Below, piece by piece: positions 1 to 7,368 of a stretch of DNA of 64,000 bases (position 1 is its first letter; each line of letters starts with the position of its first letter). The position numbers were made by a program, and so were the translations under genes. The stretch spans positions 603,108 to 667,107 of the forward strand of contig JAUHZU010000002.1 of the NCBI GenBank assembly GCA_030425705.1, in the 5' to 3' direction. Source of the DNA: Phycisphaerae bacterium (GTDB taxonomy: Bacteria; Planctomycetota; Phycisphaerae; Phycisphaerales; Phycisphaeraceae). The notes beneath the pieces were generated by a model. The model ran no database searches, was not told the origin of the DNA, and was given only the letters and a program-made list of their open reading frames with translations.

Positions 1-698
1 TCCGCATAGGCGGTGAGGTCGGTGTGTGTGTCGACCACCGCGACGTCCCTGAACCCGGCCGCGCGCAGCCCCGCCTCGAACGCGTCGATCCGGATCGCCC
101 CGGCGATACACCCGACCAGCGCCGCGACGCTGTGTGCCAGCGCTTCGGGCAACTCTTCCTTTAAGGCGATGTCCGACACCGCCACCCGGCCGCCGGGCCT
201 GAGCACACGGAACATCTCCGCGAACACGCGCTGCTTGTCTTCGGCCAGGTTGATCACGCAGTTGGAGATCACCACGTCCACCGAGCGGTCCGCGAGCGGC
301 AGCGCGTCGATCTGGCCGAGCCGGAACTCGGCGTTGGTGTAGGGCTGGCCGTCGGCGCCTTGGGCGGCGTTGCGGCGGGCCAGGTCGATCATGTCCGGGG
401 TCATGTCGATGCCGATGGCTCTGCCGGCCGGCCCGACCTTCTTTGCGGCGAGGAAGACATCCAGCCCGCCGCCGGAGCCCAGGTCCACGACGACCTCGCC
501 TTTCTTGAGATTGGCCAGCGCGATCGGGTTGCCGCACGACAGGCCCATGTTGGCCTGCGCGGGGATCGAGGCGAGTTCCTCGGCCGAGTAGCCGAAGGCC
601 TTGGCGACGGCAGCGACGCCGGCGTCGTCGGTGGAGAGCCCGCTGCGGGCGGTCTGCCCGTACTTCTCGCGGATGATGGCGGTGGTGTCGGGTTGCAT
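1..698 (-). CDS. arsM: Arsenite S-adenosylmethyltransferase ArsM (3' end cut by window edge)
   Basis: Methylates As(III) with SAM in the cytosol. The frame is open from ATG at 698 to the window edge, giving 232 visible residues and no stop, so the C-terminus is missing. The SAM-binding motif VDLGSGGG is at about residues 71-78. Three cysteines, C55 (GLSCGNP), C147 (ISNCVINL) and C197, fit the As(III)-binding triad known in ArsM, with the same 50-residue spacing between the last two. An AGGAG ribosome site lies 8 nt before the ATG. It is the last visible gene of the arsR-gap-arsJ-arsM operon, 31 nt after arsJ. Related class I methyltransferases share the fold, but the cysteines make ArsM the best call. 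Confidence 0.9.
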   Translation of the reverse strand, partial: MQPDTTAIIREKYGQTARSGLSTDDAGVAAVAKAFGYSAEELASIPAQANMGLSCGNPIALANLKKGEVVVDLGSGGGLDVFLAAKKVGPAGRAIGIDMTPDMIDLARRNAAQGADGQPYTNAEFRLGQIDALPLADRSVDVVISNCVINLAEDKQRVFAEMFRVLRPGGRVAVSDIALKEELPEALAHSVAALVGCIAGAIRIDAFEAGLRAAGFRDVAVVDTHTDLTAYA

Positions 699-729
699 CG
701 AGTCGCTCCTGAAAACAAGGGGTGAACGG

Positions 730-2031
730 TTAGCGGGGCCCGGGGGCCGGTGCGGGGGAACGGGCCGAGGCATCGGCGCGGCCCAACGGCGCGACGGCGG
801 CGACGGCGACCGCGATCATCACGGCCGAGCACCAGAGCGTGGCCTCCAGCCCGCCGAGCAGGTAGACGAGCCCGGACAGCAGCGTGCCCAGGAGTCGACC
901 GCAGGCGTTGGCCATGTAGTAGAACCCGACGTTGAGCGCGACCTGGTCGTGGTCGGTCAGCGCGAGGATGAGGTACGAGTGGACCGAGGAGTTGATGGCA
1001 AACACGATGCCGAAGAGCCCGAGCCCGACAAGCACCGCGGCCGCCGCGGGGAGCCCGGCGTAGAGCGCGACGGCGATGGCCACGGGGAGCACCGCGAGCA
1101 CCGCGCCCCACTGCACGGCTGACCGCGCCGCGGCGGTCGGCCCGGCCTTGCGGATCAGGCGCGGGGCCGACGCCTGCACGACGCCGTACGCGATCACCCA
1201 GCCGGCCATGAACCCGCCGATGCCCGCAAAGCCCCAGCCCAGCACCTCGTACAGGAACACCGGCAGCGCAACGACAAACCACACGTCCCGCGACGCGAAG
1301 AGGAACACCCGCGCCAGCGAGAGCAGATTGATCTCCCGCGACTTGGAGAACAGGTGCCGGAACCGGACCTTCGCCTTGGACCGGCCGAAGTCGCCTTCGA
1401 GCAGGAGTATCGAGGCGACCAGCACCGCCGCGAGTGCCCCGGCCATGAGCCACAGCCCGCCGGCGAACCCGAGCGTGCCCAGCAGCAGCCCGCCGAGGAA
1501 GAAGCCCACACCCTTGAGCGCGTTCTTCGAGCCGGTGAGGAGCGCGACCCACTTGAACAACGCCGACTCGGCGTCGGCGGGGACGACCAGCTTGACGGCG
1601 CTCTTGCTGCTCATCTTCGTCAGGTCCTTGGCGACGCCCGAGAGCGCCTGCGCGAGCATGACGTACGCGATTGAGGCCCACGCGACCCAGCCGGGCTGGA
1701 CGGCCGAGAGCATCAGCAGCGCCGCGACCTGGACACCGAGCCCCAGGAACAGCGTCAGCTTGAGGCCGAAGCGCGCCCCGACCCAGCCGCCCGCGAGGTT
1801 CGTGACGACGCCGCAGCATTCGTAGAGCAGGAACAGGAACGCCAGCTGCAGCGGGCTGTAGCCCAACTCGTGGAAGTGCAGCAGTACGAGCATCCGCAGC
1901 GCACCGTCGGTGAGCGTGAATCCCCAGTACGCGGCGGTTACCAGCGCGTAGCGGCGCAGGTCTACCCGCCCGTCCGACATTGGCGGGTCCGGCTCAGTTT
2001 CGGCACTGGTCACGGGTGGCAGGCCGGTCAC
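730..2031 (-). CDS. arsJ: Organoarsenical efflux MFS permease ArsJ
   Basis: Membrane carrier of the major facilitator superfamily. ArsJ is known to export 1-arseno-3-phosphoglycerate, the unstable product that GAPDH makes from arsenate. The N-terminal signature [15 protein letters not shown] and many hydrophobic segments support the family. I chose GTG at 2031 because it overlaps the GAPDH stop (GTGA) and has GGGAGG 7 nt upstream. An ATG at 1980 without a clear ribosome site is the alternative and would remove 17 residues. It lies directly behind its partner GAPDH, so translation is probably coupled. Confidence in the family is high; only the start is open. Confidence 0.93.
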   Translation of the reverse strand: MTGLPPVTSAETEPDPPMSDGRVDLRRYALVTAAYWGFTLTDGALRMLVLLHFHELGYSPLQLAFLFLLYECCGVVTNLAGGWVGARFGLKLTLFLGLGVQVAALLMLSAVQPGWVAWASIAYVMLAQALSGVAKDLTKMSSKSAVKLVVPADAESALFKWVALLTGSKNALKGVGFFLGGLLLGTLGFAGGLWLMAGALAAVLVASILLLEGDFGRSKAKVRFRHLFSKSREINLLSLARVFLFASRDVWFVVALPVFLYEVLGWGFAGIGGFMAGWVIAYGVVQASAPRLIRKAGPTAAARSAVQWGAVLAVLPVAIAVALYAGLPAAAAVLVGLGLFGIVFAINSSVHSYLILALTDHDQVALNVGFYYMANACGRLLGTLLSGLVYLLGGLEATLWCSAVMIAVAVAAVAPLGRADASARSPAPAPGPR

Positions 2032-3065
2032 GCGGACGCCTCCCGAGCGGTCGGTGCGAGCGAGGCGGCAACCTTGTCGGTCAGCTCCATCAGCCGGTTG
2101 GCGTAGCCGACCTCGTTGTCGTACCACGCCAACACCTTGACCAGCGAGCCGTCGACCACCATGGTGGACGGGGCATCGACGATGCCCGAGCGGGTGTCGT
2201 TGACGTAGTCGGCGGAGACGAGCGGCCGCGTCTCGTAGCCGAGGATGCCATCGAGCGGCTTGCTGGACGCGGCGGTCTCGAAGAAGGCGTTGACCTCGTC
2301 AGCGTCGGTATCGCGCTCGACCTCAAACACGGCGTCGGTCAGCGAGGCATTGAGCAGCGGCACGCGGACGGCCACGCCGTTGAGCCGGCCCAGCAGTTCG
2401 GGGTAGATCATGCCGATCGCCGTGGCCGAGCCCGTCGACGTGGGGATCAGGGAGTTGAGGGCCGAGCGTGCCCGGCGGAGGTCCTTGTGCGGCGCGTCGA
2501 CGATGACCTGCGTGTTTGTTACGTCGTGCAGCGTGGTGATCGCGCCGTGGCGGATGCCGAGGTTTTCGTGGATCACCTTGACGACGGGGGCGAGGCAGTT
2601 GGTCGTGCACGACGCCGCGGTGACCAGGTGGTGCTCGGCCGGGTCGTACAGCCCGTCGTTGCAGCCCATCACGATGTTCAGGTCCGCGTCCTTGACCGGG
2701 GCGGACACGACCACCTTTTTCACCCCCCCGTCGAAGTAGGGCTGCAGCGCGGCGCGGGTCCTGAACTGGCCGGAGCACTCGACAACGACCTCGACCCCGA
2801 AGTCCGCCCAGGGGACCTCGGCCGGGCTGGTTGCTTCGCTGAAGCCCACGCGTCGGTCATCGATGCGTAGCGCGTCGTGGTCATGGCCGACCTCGTGGCC
2901 CCACCGCCCGTGCACGGTGTCGAACATCAATAGGTGGGCGGCGGTCTCCGGCCCGCCTTTGACCTCGTTGATGTGCGCGATCTCCAGGCGCGGCCCGCCC
3001 CAGGCCGCGCGCAGGCCCAGCCGGCCCATCCGTCCAAACCCGTTGATCCCGATGCGTGTCGCCAT
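2028..3065 (-). CDS. Glyceraldehyde-3-phosphate dehydrogenase of the arsenic operon (ArsJ-associated)
   Basis: 345 residues. It has the N-terminal NAD fold [10 protein letters not shown] and the catalytic motif [10 protein letters not shown] with the active cysteine at residue 153. In ArsJ operons this enzyme uses arsenate in place of phosphate to form 1-arseno-3-phosphoglycerate for export. Its position between arsR and arsJ, and the GTGA overlap with arsJ, point to that role rather than to glycolysis. AAGGAG lies 6 nt before the ATG. A copy of the arsR operator-like sequence sits in the 48-nt gap upstream. A glycolytic gapA elsewhere in the genome is expected but cannot be seen here. Confidence 0.95.
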   Translation of the reverse strand: MATRIGINGFGRMGRLGLRAAWGGPRLEIAHINEVKGGPETAAHLLMFDTVHGRWGHEVGHDHDALRIDDRRVGFSEATSPAEVPWADFGVEVVVECSGQFRTRAALQPYFDGGVKKVVVSAPVKDADLNIVMGCNDGLYDPAEHHLVTAASCTTNCLAPVVKVIHENLGIRHGAITTLHDVTNTQVIVDAPHKDLRRARSALNSLIPTSTGSATAIGMIYPELLGRLNGVAVRVPLLNASLTDAVFEVERDTDADEVNAFFETAASSKPLDGILGYETRPLVSADYVNDTRSGIVDAPSTMVVDGSLVKVLAWYDNEVGYANRLMELTDKVAASLAPTAREASA

Positions 3066-3077
3066 GACGGCTCCTTG

Positions 3078-3098
3078 AATATTCGGTTAGGCATATAT
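3078..3098. promoter_or_regulatory. Candidate second ArsR operator before gap
   Basis: The stretch ATATTCGGTTAGGC (3079-3092) followed by ATATAT repeats 13 of 14 bases of the sequence over the arsR start (3481-3494). Its position between arsR and gap would let ArsR act a second time inside the operon. This is an inference from the repeat alone. Confidence 0.5.
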
Positions 3099-3113
3099 GC
3101 CGGAGCAAAAAAA

Positions 3114-3482
3114 TCAGCAGCACGCGCCGCCGCCACAGCGGCCGGCGGACCGCGCGAGGCGTTCACGGTCCGCACGCAGCTCGGCGTCTTCCGCCTCGCA
3201 GGACCGCAGGCACTCGAGCAGTTTCTTATGCACCGCGCCCTCGGCCCGGCTCAGGCGGTAATGGACCCACTGCCCGTCCCGCCGCGTCCGGACCAGACCG
3301 CTCCGACGCAGGTACGCCAGGTGCCGGGACACCTTGGCCTGCGGCACGCCGAGCACCTCCATGATGTCGCAGACGCACAGCTCCTTGCGGCCGCGCAGCA
3401 GGTTCAGGATCCGCAGGCGGGTCGGGTCGGAGAACGCCTTGAACAGGGCGTCGGTGCGGGATGGGGCGGCGGCCGCTTTCAT
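3114..3482 (-). CDS. arsR: ArsR-family metalloregulatory repressor
   Basis: 122-residue winged-helix repressor. The DNA-binding region covers roughly residues 12-75. The ELCVCD motif has C36 and C38 at the start of a helix, the classic As(III)/Sb(III) site (CxC). A tail ending in C116 and the pair C121-C122 could add a third ligand. Metalloid binding should release DNA and switch on gap, arsJ and arsM downstream. The -10 box lies 13 bases upstream of the ATG, so the mRNA should have a very short leader. It is first in the operon, so it probably represses itself. Confidence 0.93.
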   Translation of the reverse strand: MKAAAAPSRTDALFKAFSDPTRLRILNLLRGRKELCVCDIMEVLGVPQAKVSRHLAYLRRSGLVRTRRDGQWVHYRLSRAEGAVHKKLLECLRSCEAEDAELRADRERLARSAGRCGGGACC

Positions 3483-3488
3483 ATTCGT

Positions 3489-3523
3489 TTAGGCGATTAT
3501 AGTGGCCCGGGGCGACGTGTCTA
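3489..3523 (-). promoter_or_regulatory. arsR promoter with overlapping operator
   Basis: Read on the minus strand, TAGACA (3523-3518), a 16-bp spacer and a perfect TATAAT (3501-3496) form a sigma-70 type promoter. The expected start point is about 7 nt before the arsR ATG. The repeated operator-like sequence ATATTCG-T-TTAGGC (3481-3494) lies over the start site, so bound ArsR would block transcription. Confidence 0.65.
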
Positions 3524-3574
3524 CTTGATGCCGAGAAAAAGACCAGGCGGTGGATCGGGTTGAGCCAACAAGAA

Positions 3575-3612
3575 ACGCCGCAAACGCGGCGTGTGGGGAA
3601 GCTCCCCCACAC
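3575..3612. repeat. Two abutting stem-loops at the left edge of the element remnant
   Basis: ACGCCGC-AAAC-GCGGCGT (3575-3592) is directly followed by GTGTGGGG-AAGCT-CCCCCACAC (3591-3612). There is no T-run on either side, so terminator function is unproven. They mark the change from the ars operon to decayed element DNA. Confidence 0.4.
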
Positions 3613-3717
3613 GCACCCGCGACAAACCGCTTAACAGTGGAGGTAGGTGCATGGTACTTCAAGCACTTACGTCAGTCGCGGACCATCCTAACTCTACCCT
3701 GGCAAGGCGTAAAATCG

Positions 3718-3886
3718 GTCCCGAAGCCAGCCTCGAAGCCCCAAGTGTTAAGGGGTAATCCAAAGGCCCGTGCCCGCCAACTCCAGGCGATGCTCGACAC
3801 CGGCGAAGTGAGGAATAGGGCCGAACTGGCCCCGGCGTCTTGGGCTCAGCCGGGCGAGGATCACGCAGATCTTAAAAGCTCAATAG
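3718..3886 (+). pseudogene. Remnant of the C-terminal helix-turn-helix of a site-specific recombinase
   Basis: The plus strand encodes RGNPKARARQLQ...VRNRAELA and then, one base out of frame, RRLGLSRARITQILKAQ followed by TAG at 3884. Removing one C in the run at 3830-3833 joins the two parts into a continuous helix-turn-helix. That pattern is typical of the C-terminal end of large serine recombinases or of ParB-like DNA-binding domains. No start or N-terminal domain is present upstream, so this is a decayed 3' fragment. The N-terminal piece of a serine recombinase lies 3 kb to the right. From 3483 to 3908 I see no intact gene: only the arsR promoter, the hairpins and this remnant. Confidence 0.6.
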
Positions 3887-3908
3887 CTTCTGCGTTTCGT
3901 CAGGATTC

Positions 3909-4778
3909 CTATTCACGAAAGATTTCGCCTAATGCGTCGATGAATGGGCTAAGCTGATTGTCATCCTGCCAGAGTGCGTGGTTTCGCATGGCCAGGGTCC
4001 CATCAGAAGTTGGCTTCATAAAGTCTTGCAAGGCTACCTCGCGGCAGGATTGGACCTGGGCATCCTCGTGGTACTCCGCAATCTTGTTTTTTGCTTCAAC
4101 CAGCTTATCCCGGGTGAGCATTGCCACGATCCTGAAGATATCCAGGGCGTGGTGCCGCCCGAGTTCTTTCCGCGGATCGTTTTTCCGGTCCCGATAGGCG
4201 GTTAGTTTCATCAGCAGATAGGTGAAGCTGTGGGGCATGCGTACCTCGATTGACGCATTGCTGCCGTCTGAGCGCTTGCCGTCTACGAGGACGGAGGGCC
4301 CCGGTTTTTGTAGATCCATCGCTCCGTCAGTCGGGTGAGCGTGTAGTTTGTTCTTCTTCGTTGACTTTGGTCGAGCACGACGATCATCTGCTCTGATCGC
4401 CGGGTCAGCCTTTAAGGCATCAAGCTGAGCGGTCAGGAGGTCGACTTTTACGGCCTGGCCGGAATCCAGCGGCAGACTGAACTGCAGGTACTCCGATCCC
4501 GGTACCACCGTGTATCCGAGCCTATCCAGTGCATCGCGCATGGCGTTCATGGCATCCGCGTCTCCCACCAGCTCGGCTGACAGCAGAACATCCAGATCCT
4601 GAGTAGTCCGGGGAGGTGGCCAGAGCTCGGCGGGTATAAGTGTCTGATTGCCGCTGGCGGCAAGGGCCTGCTGTTTCAGATAGAGGCCGTAGCCCCCGCC
4701 AAGTAGAAGCCGGGCCTTGCAGTCGCCCGCCTGCTCCCACAGATCCAGCAGTGCAGTCTTGAGGGGGTCATCAGCCAA
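3909..4778 (-). CDS. AbiEii-like nucleotidyltransferase, probable toxin of a type IV toxin-antitoxin pair
   Basis: 289 residues. The N-terminal part holds the minimal nucleotidyltransferase signature: LLLGGGYGLYL at about residues 24-34, then the paired acidic site TTQDLDVLL at about 58-66, followed by a long helical region. This is the arrangement of AbiEii/AbiGii toxins, which act on cellular tRNA or nucleotides. It overlaps the upstream regulator-like gene by 8 nt, as in AbiE pairs where the antitoxin comes first. Substrate and toxicity are not shown by sequence. It could instead be a housekeeping-type nucleotidyltransferase, but the partner and the mobile setting favour AbiE. Confidence 0.7.
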   Translation of the reverse strand: MADDPLKTALLDLWEQAGDCKARLLLGGGYGLYLKQQALAASGNQTLIPAELWPPPRTTQDLDVLLSAELVGDADAMNAMRDALDRLGYTVVPGSEYLQFSLPLDSGQAVKVDLLTAQLDALKADPAIRADDRRARPKSTKKNKLHAHPTDGAMDLQKPGPSVLVDGKRSDGSNASIEVRMPHSFTYLLMKLTAYRDRKNDPRKELGRHHALDIFRIVAMLTRDKLVEAKNKIAEYHEDAQVQSCREVALQDFMKPTSDGTLAMRNHALWQDDNQLSPFIDALGEIFRE

Positions 4779-5835
4779 TCAAGAACTCCTCGCCGCGTAT
4801 CAGTTTCTGGCGTATAGGCTCTGCCGCTTCACGGCTGCGTTTGTCACCGCTGGCCATTTCCAACCATGTCTGGATCGGCGACGCAACAAGTGTCTGCCTT
4901 GCATCGAAGAAGACCCGGCTATCTCTGGTCTGGATCAGCCGCAGGTTGGGGAAGGCACGTGTTTCATCTGCATTCGCCCCGATCTGGCGAAGCACTTCCT
5001 CTACCGGATCCTCTGTGTACAGCTCGATGATCTGCTCCCCCTTGAAGACGGCATATCGCTCGGCTGAGTTCATCCCGGTCCGGACCAGGTCCTGTTGGCC
5101 CGCAACCTCTTTTACCCGGGAGCTGATTGCGTCAGTGGAAAGTTCGACCCTGCCGGTCCATGAGCCCTTCTTCTCGGGCGGGCTGTAGTTCTGCGTGAGC
5201 TGGTCCAGGAGTTTCTCCCGGTCAATTACTCTCACGGCAGGGCTACTCCCACGCTCGATGACCAGATCTTCCTTCATGCGCTTCAGGGCCTTGGACACCG
5301 TACTCATTGCCAGTTGTCCACCGCGCCTCTCAATGAGCTCGGCGATTTCACCGACAGATTCGAACTCGGCTTGCAGCAGCAATGCACGTGCAACCAGCGA
5401 GCTGTCCCCTCGATATGCTGAACGCAGAGGCTTGCTGTCGGGGTAGAGGTTGGTGTTGCCGGTACGAAACACGCTGAACCGATCCGGCGCGATCACGTAC
5501 CCGTTGCCGCAGAGATCGATGCCGCTGACTTCCCGCGCCTCCAGTTCCATGAGCTTGTCTGCGGAGAGGTACGGCATCATGACCATGGGCTGGACATCTC
5601 CCGACTCTTCAGCCAACCGCTTTGCCTGTTCGATCGCCATGGCCAGTGTCTGTGGCTTGGCATTGCCTTTGTACTCCACGACATAGCGGCACACCCTCTC
5701 TCCCCAGCGGACATCAACCCTGGCATCCTCGGCCTGTGGGGTTTCCAGCGACACCACACTGATCTCCAGTGGTGGCAGCGTGACGCCACCTGACAGGAGC
5801 AGTTCTTCGAAATCGGGGGTGTTCATTTTCCTCAT
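4771..5835 (-). CDS. AbiEi-type antitoxin and autorepressor with PD-(D/E)XK-like N-terminus
   Basis: About 354 residues. The N-terminal half has a nuclease-fold look (DVRWGERVCRYVVEYKGN, then PMVMMPYLSADK and GIDLCGNGYV). A winged helix-turn-helix follows at about residues 140-200 (VGEIAELIERRGGQLAMSTVSKALKRM). This matches proteins annotated as AbiEi-family antitoxins that pair with AbiEii nucleotidyltransferases. The gene lies upstream of and overlaps the putative toxin. I used ATG at 5835; an ATG at 5826 with GAGG three bases before it is equally possible. The promoter upstream is covered by three palindromes, consistent with autorepression. Confidence 0.65.
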   Translation of the reverse strand: MRKMNTPDFEELLLSGGVTLPPLEISVVSLETPQAEDARVDVRWGERVCRYVVEYKGNAKPQTLAMAIEQAKRLAEESGDVQPMVMMPYLSADKLMELEAREVSGIDLCGNGYVIAPDRFSVFRTGNTNLYPDSKPLRSAYRGDSSLVARALLLQAEFESVGEIAELIERRGGQLAMSTVSKALKRMKEDLVIERGSSPAVRVIDREKLLDQLTQNYSPPEKKGSWTGRVELSTDAISSRVKEVAGQQDLVRTGMNSAERYAVFKGEQIIELYTEDPVEEVLRQIGANADETRAFPNLRLIQTRDSRVFFDARQTLVASPIQTWLEMASGDKRSREAAEPIRQKLIRGEEFLIG

Positions 5836-5842
5836 ATCGACA

Positions 5843-5911
5843 TTTTCCGTACTCGGAAAAGCTAGTTTACAGGAAATTTTCCTATAATCAAGCGATTTCC
5901 GTCGCCGGAAA
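5843..5911 (-). promoter_or_regulatory. AbiE promoter with three evenly spaced palindromes
   Basis: Three inverted repeats lie in 69 bp: TTTTCCG-N4-CGGAAAA (5843-5860), AGGAAA-T-TTTCCT (5871-5883) and TTTCCG-N4-CGGAAA (5896-5911). Their centres are about 26 bp apart. On the minus strand TTGATT (5891-5886), 16 bp and TAAACT (5869-5864) form a promoter lying between and over them. This is what an autorepressed toxin-antitoxin operon should look like. Confidence 0.7.
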
Positions 5912-5991
5912 AAATAGAAATGGGAAAATTTCAGAAAAGCAGGCGTTGATAGGCTTGAACCAGCACCTTGCCCTGGAGAATAGGGGAGCCG

Positions 5992-6608
5992 ATGCCGAAG
6001 TTGGATGAGTTGCTTGGAGCGTTTGACAGGGCATGGGCTGAGCAGGCACAGGACATGCCGGTCCACTACAGCAAGGGGCAGGACCAGAAGTCGATCCGTG
6101 AGCTGGGGGCTTCGATGCTGGGGGAGTTTCAGACCAGCAAGTACGCCAGGCCTGTGGGACAGATCATCGGTTTAGAGGAGGGCTTCAAGACGCAACTACA
6201 TCCCGACCTCCCCGACCTCGCCGGTCGAGTGGACATGATTACCTACGAGAGCGCAGCCAATGAGCTGCTGATCACTGATTTTAAGACCAGCCGCTCGTGC
6301 TGGGCTCCAAACCAGGCCCGAGATCAATCCACCCAACTGATGCTCTACGCCTCGGGGTGTGAGCCAATCGCCCGCGACCTTGGGCCAAGTTGGCCCTACG
6401 GTTCATCGTGGTAACCAAGACCAAGCACCCCAAGATCGAGGCGATCCGGATAGAAGTGGACCCGGCCCGAGTCGATCGCTATCGTCGGACCCTGCTAGCC
6501 GTTTTCCAGGCGATGCAGACGGGTATCGTCTACCCCTCGCCGAACCCCATGAATTGTGCAACCTGCGGGTTTCGACAGCGGTGTGCAGGGTGGCCGGAAG
6601 GGGGCTGA
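5992..6608 (+). pseudogene. Frameshifted, N-terminally short PD-(D/E)XK (RecB-like) nuclease
   Basis: The first frame (5992 to about 6382) carries the nuclease core, GRVDM followed by LLITDFKTS. The reading then moves by one base near 6382-6386 and continues as AKLALRFIVVTKTKH to a C-terminal CATCGFRQRC cysteine cluster, ending at 6608. Adding one G to the G-run (CTTGGG) restores a single frame through GAKLALRF. A good ribosome site, GGGGAG, precedes the ATG at 5992. The usual N-terminal helix of this RecB-like family, with its first cluster cysteine, is absent. It is probably an inactive relic of the mobile element; a sequencing error is the other explanation for the shift. Confidence 0.6.
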
Positions 6609-6739
6609 TAAGGTCTTTCCCCTATCCCTGCGTCAAAAAAAGAAATCGCCCGTATGAGGGCGTGCGCGACGCACGAAGGACGTCAGCTGTGTAGCAAGCA
6701 ACGAACCCACAGAGCCAAAAAAACAGCCCGATCCGGCCC

Positions 6740-6895
6740 ATGAAGCACGAAGCTGCCAATACGCGCCACCCGCTGCTGGCATGCAGGAGCCGCGAGGAGC
6801 AGCGGATCTGTGATCTGGGGACAGTGGTGCATATCCTGGCATGTCAGTACGAGGACAAACATGACGGGGAAGAGGCTGCAGATGGTCAAGACTGA
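6740..6895 (+). CDS. Small 51-residue protein overlapping the recombinase start
   Basis: ATG at 6740 to TGA at 6893 gives a charged 51-residue product (MKHEAANTRHPLL... ending EEAADGQD). It overlaps the recombinase reading frame, whose ATG is at 6882. A short gene translated just before the recombinase is common in elements of this kind. I do not recognise the protein; two cysteines and an acidic tail are all that stands out. It may be as dead as the recombinase behind it. Confidence 0.4.
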   Translation: MKHEAANTRHPLLACRSREEQRICDLGTVVHILACQYEDKHDGEEAADGQD

Positions 6896-7124
6896 TCAGC
6901 CCAGAAAAGTTCGGGTTGGATCGTATCTGCGGGTGTCCTCTGCTCGACAGGCATTGGAGGGGGATAGCCTTGAAGCACAGCGAAACATAGTCAATGCTTA
7001 CGTGGCCCAAAAGGAGGCCGTTGGCGAGTTGGAGGATGCCGATGTGCGGTTCTTCATTGAGCCTGGCAGGAGCGGGAAACCGGACCGATCTGTGGGCCAT
7101 GGAGTGGTGCTCAGAGGTGCCTGA
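6882..7124 (+). pseudogene. Serine recombinase, N-terminal fragment
   Basis: After an ATG at 6882 the sequence reads VGSYLRVSSARQALEGDSLE, the catalytic N-terminus of a large serine recombinase with the nucleophile serine in the YLRVSS motif. The frame keeps family character to about residue 65 (FFIEPGRSGKPD). It then loses it and stops at 7124, whereas intact proteins run to about 450-550 residues. The fragment ends 76 bp from tRNA-Asn, a typical integration site, so it marks the right end of a decayed integrated element. No intact integrase remains in the window. From 6609 to 6739 I see no gene. Confidence 0.75.
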
Positions 7125-7162
7125 CAAAAAAACAAGGGCCCGCCGAAGCGAGCCCTTTGTTA
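7125..7162 (-). terminator. Rho-independent terminator after tRNA-Asn
   Basis: On the minus strand the hairpin AACAAAGGGC...GGGCCCTTGTT is followed by a run of T (A-run 7126-7132 on the plus strand). It lies 38 nt beyond the tRNA 3' end. Confidence 0.75.
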
Positions 7163-7199
7163 AGGCCTGAGGCCCCGGTTCGTACCGGGTACCTTGAAG

Positions 7200-7272
7200 C
7201 TCCCCCGGCTGGACTCGAACCAGCAACCTGCGGATTAACAGTCCGACGCTCTACCGATTGAGCTACAGGGGA
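7200..7272 (-). tRNA. tRNA-Asn(GTT)
   Basis: 73-nt cloverleaf with acceptor stem TCCCCTG/CGGGGGA (one G-T pair), discriminator G, D-arm with AGCTC...GAGC, anticodon loop CTGTTAA giving GTT, and T-arm GGTTCGAGTCC. CCA is not encoded. It borders the decayed integrative element on its left. Confidence 0.95.
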
Positions 7273-7368
7273 ATGGGTTTTTCCGAGCCGGAAAGTTTAG
7301 CACAAGCCCCGCCGATGGCAAGTCCCCACGGTCTCCAAGCCCCGCCGGGGTGGCCGTACATGGGGCCG

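Noticed and set aside
401..1819. Long minus-strand frame across arsM and arsJ
   Set aside because: Arg/Gly/Ala-rich shadow of arsJ and arsM in another frame, an effect of high GC.
3550..3957. Intact 135-residue protein at the left edge of the element
   Set aside because: Only the middle shows family character and it is broken by a one-base shift; the last part is antisense to the AbiEii-like gene.
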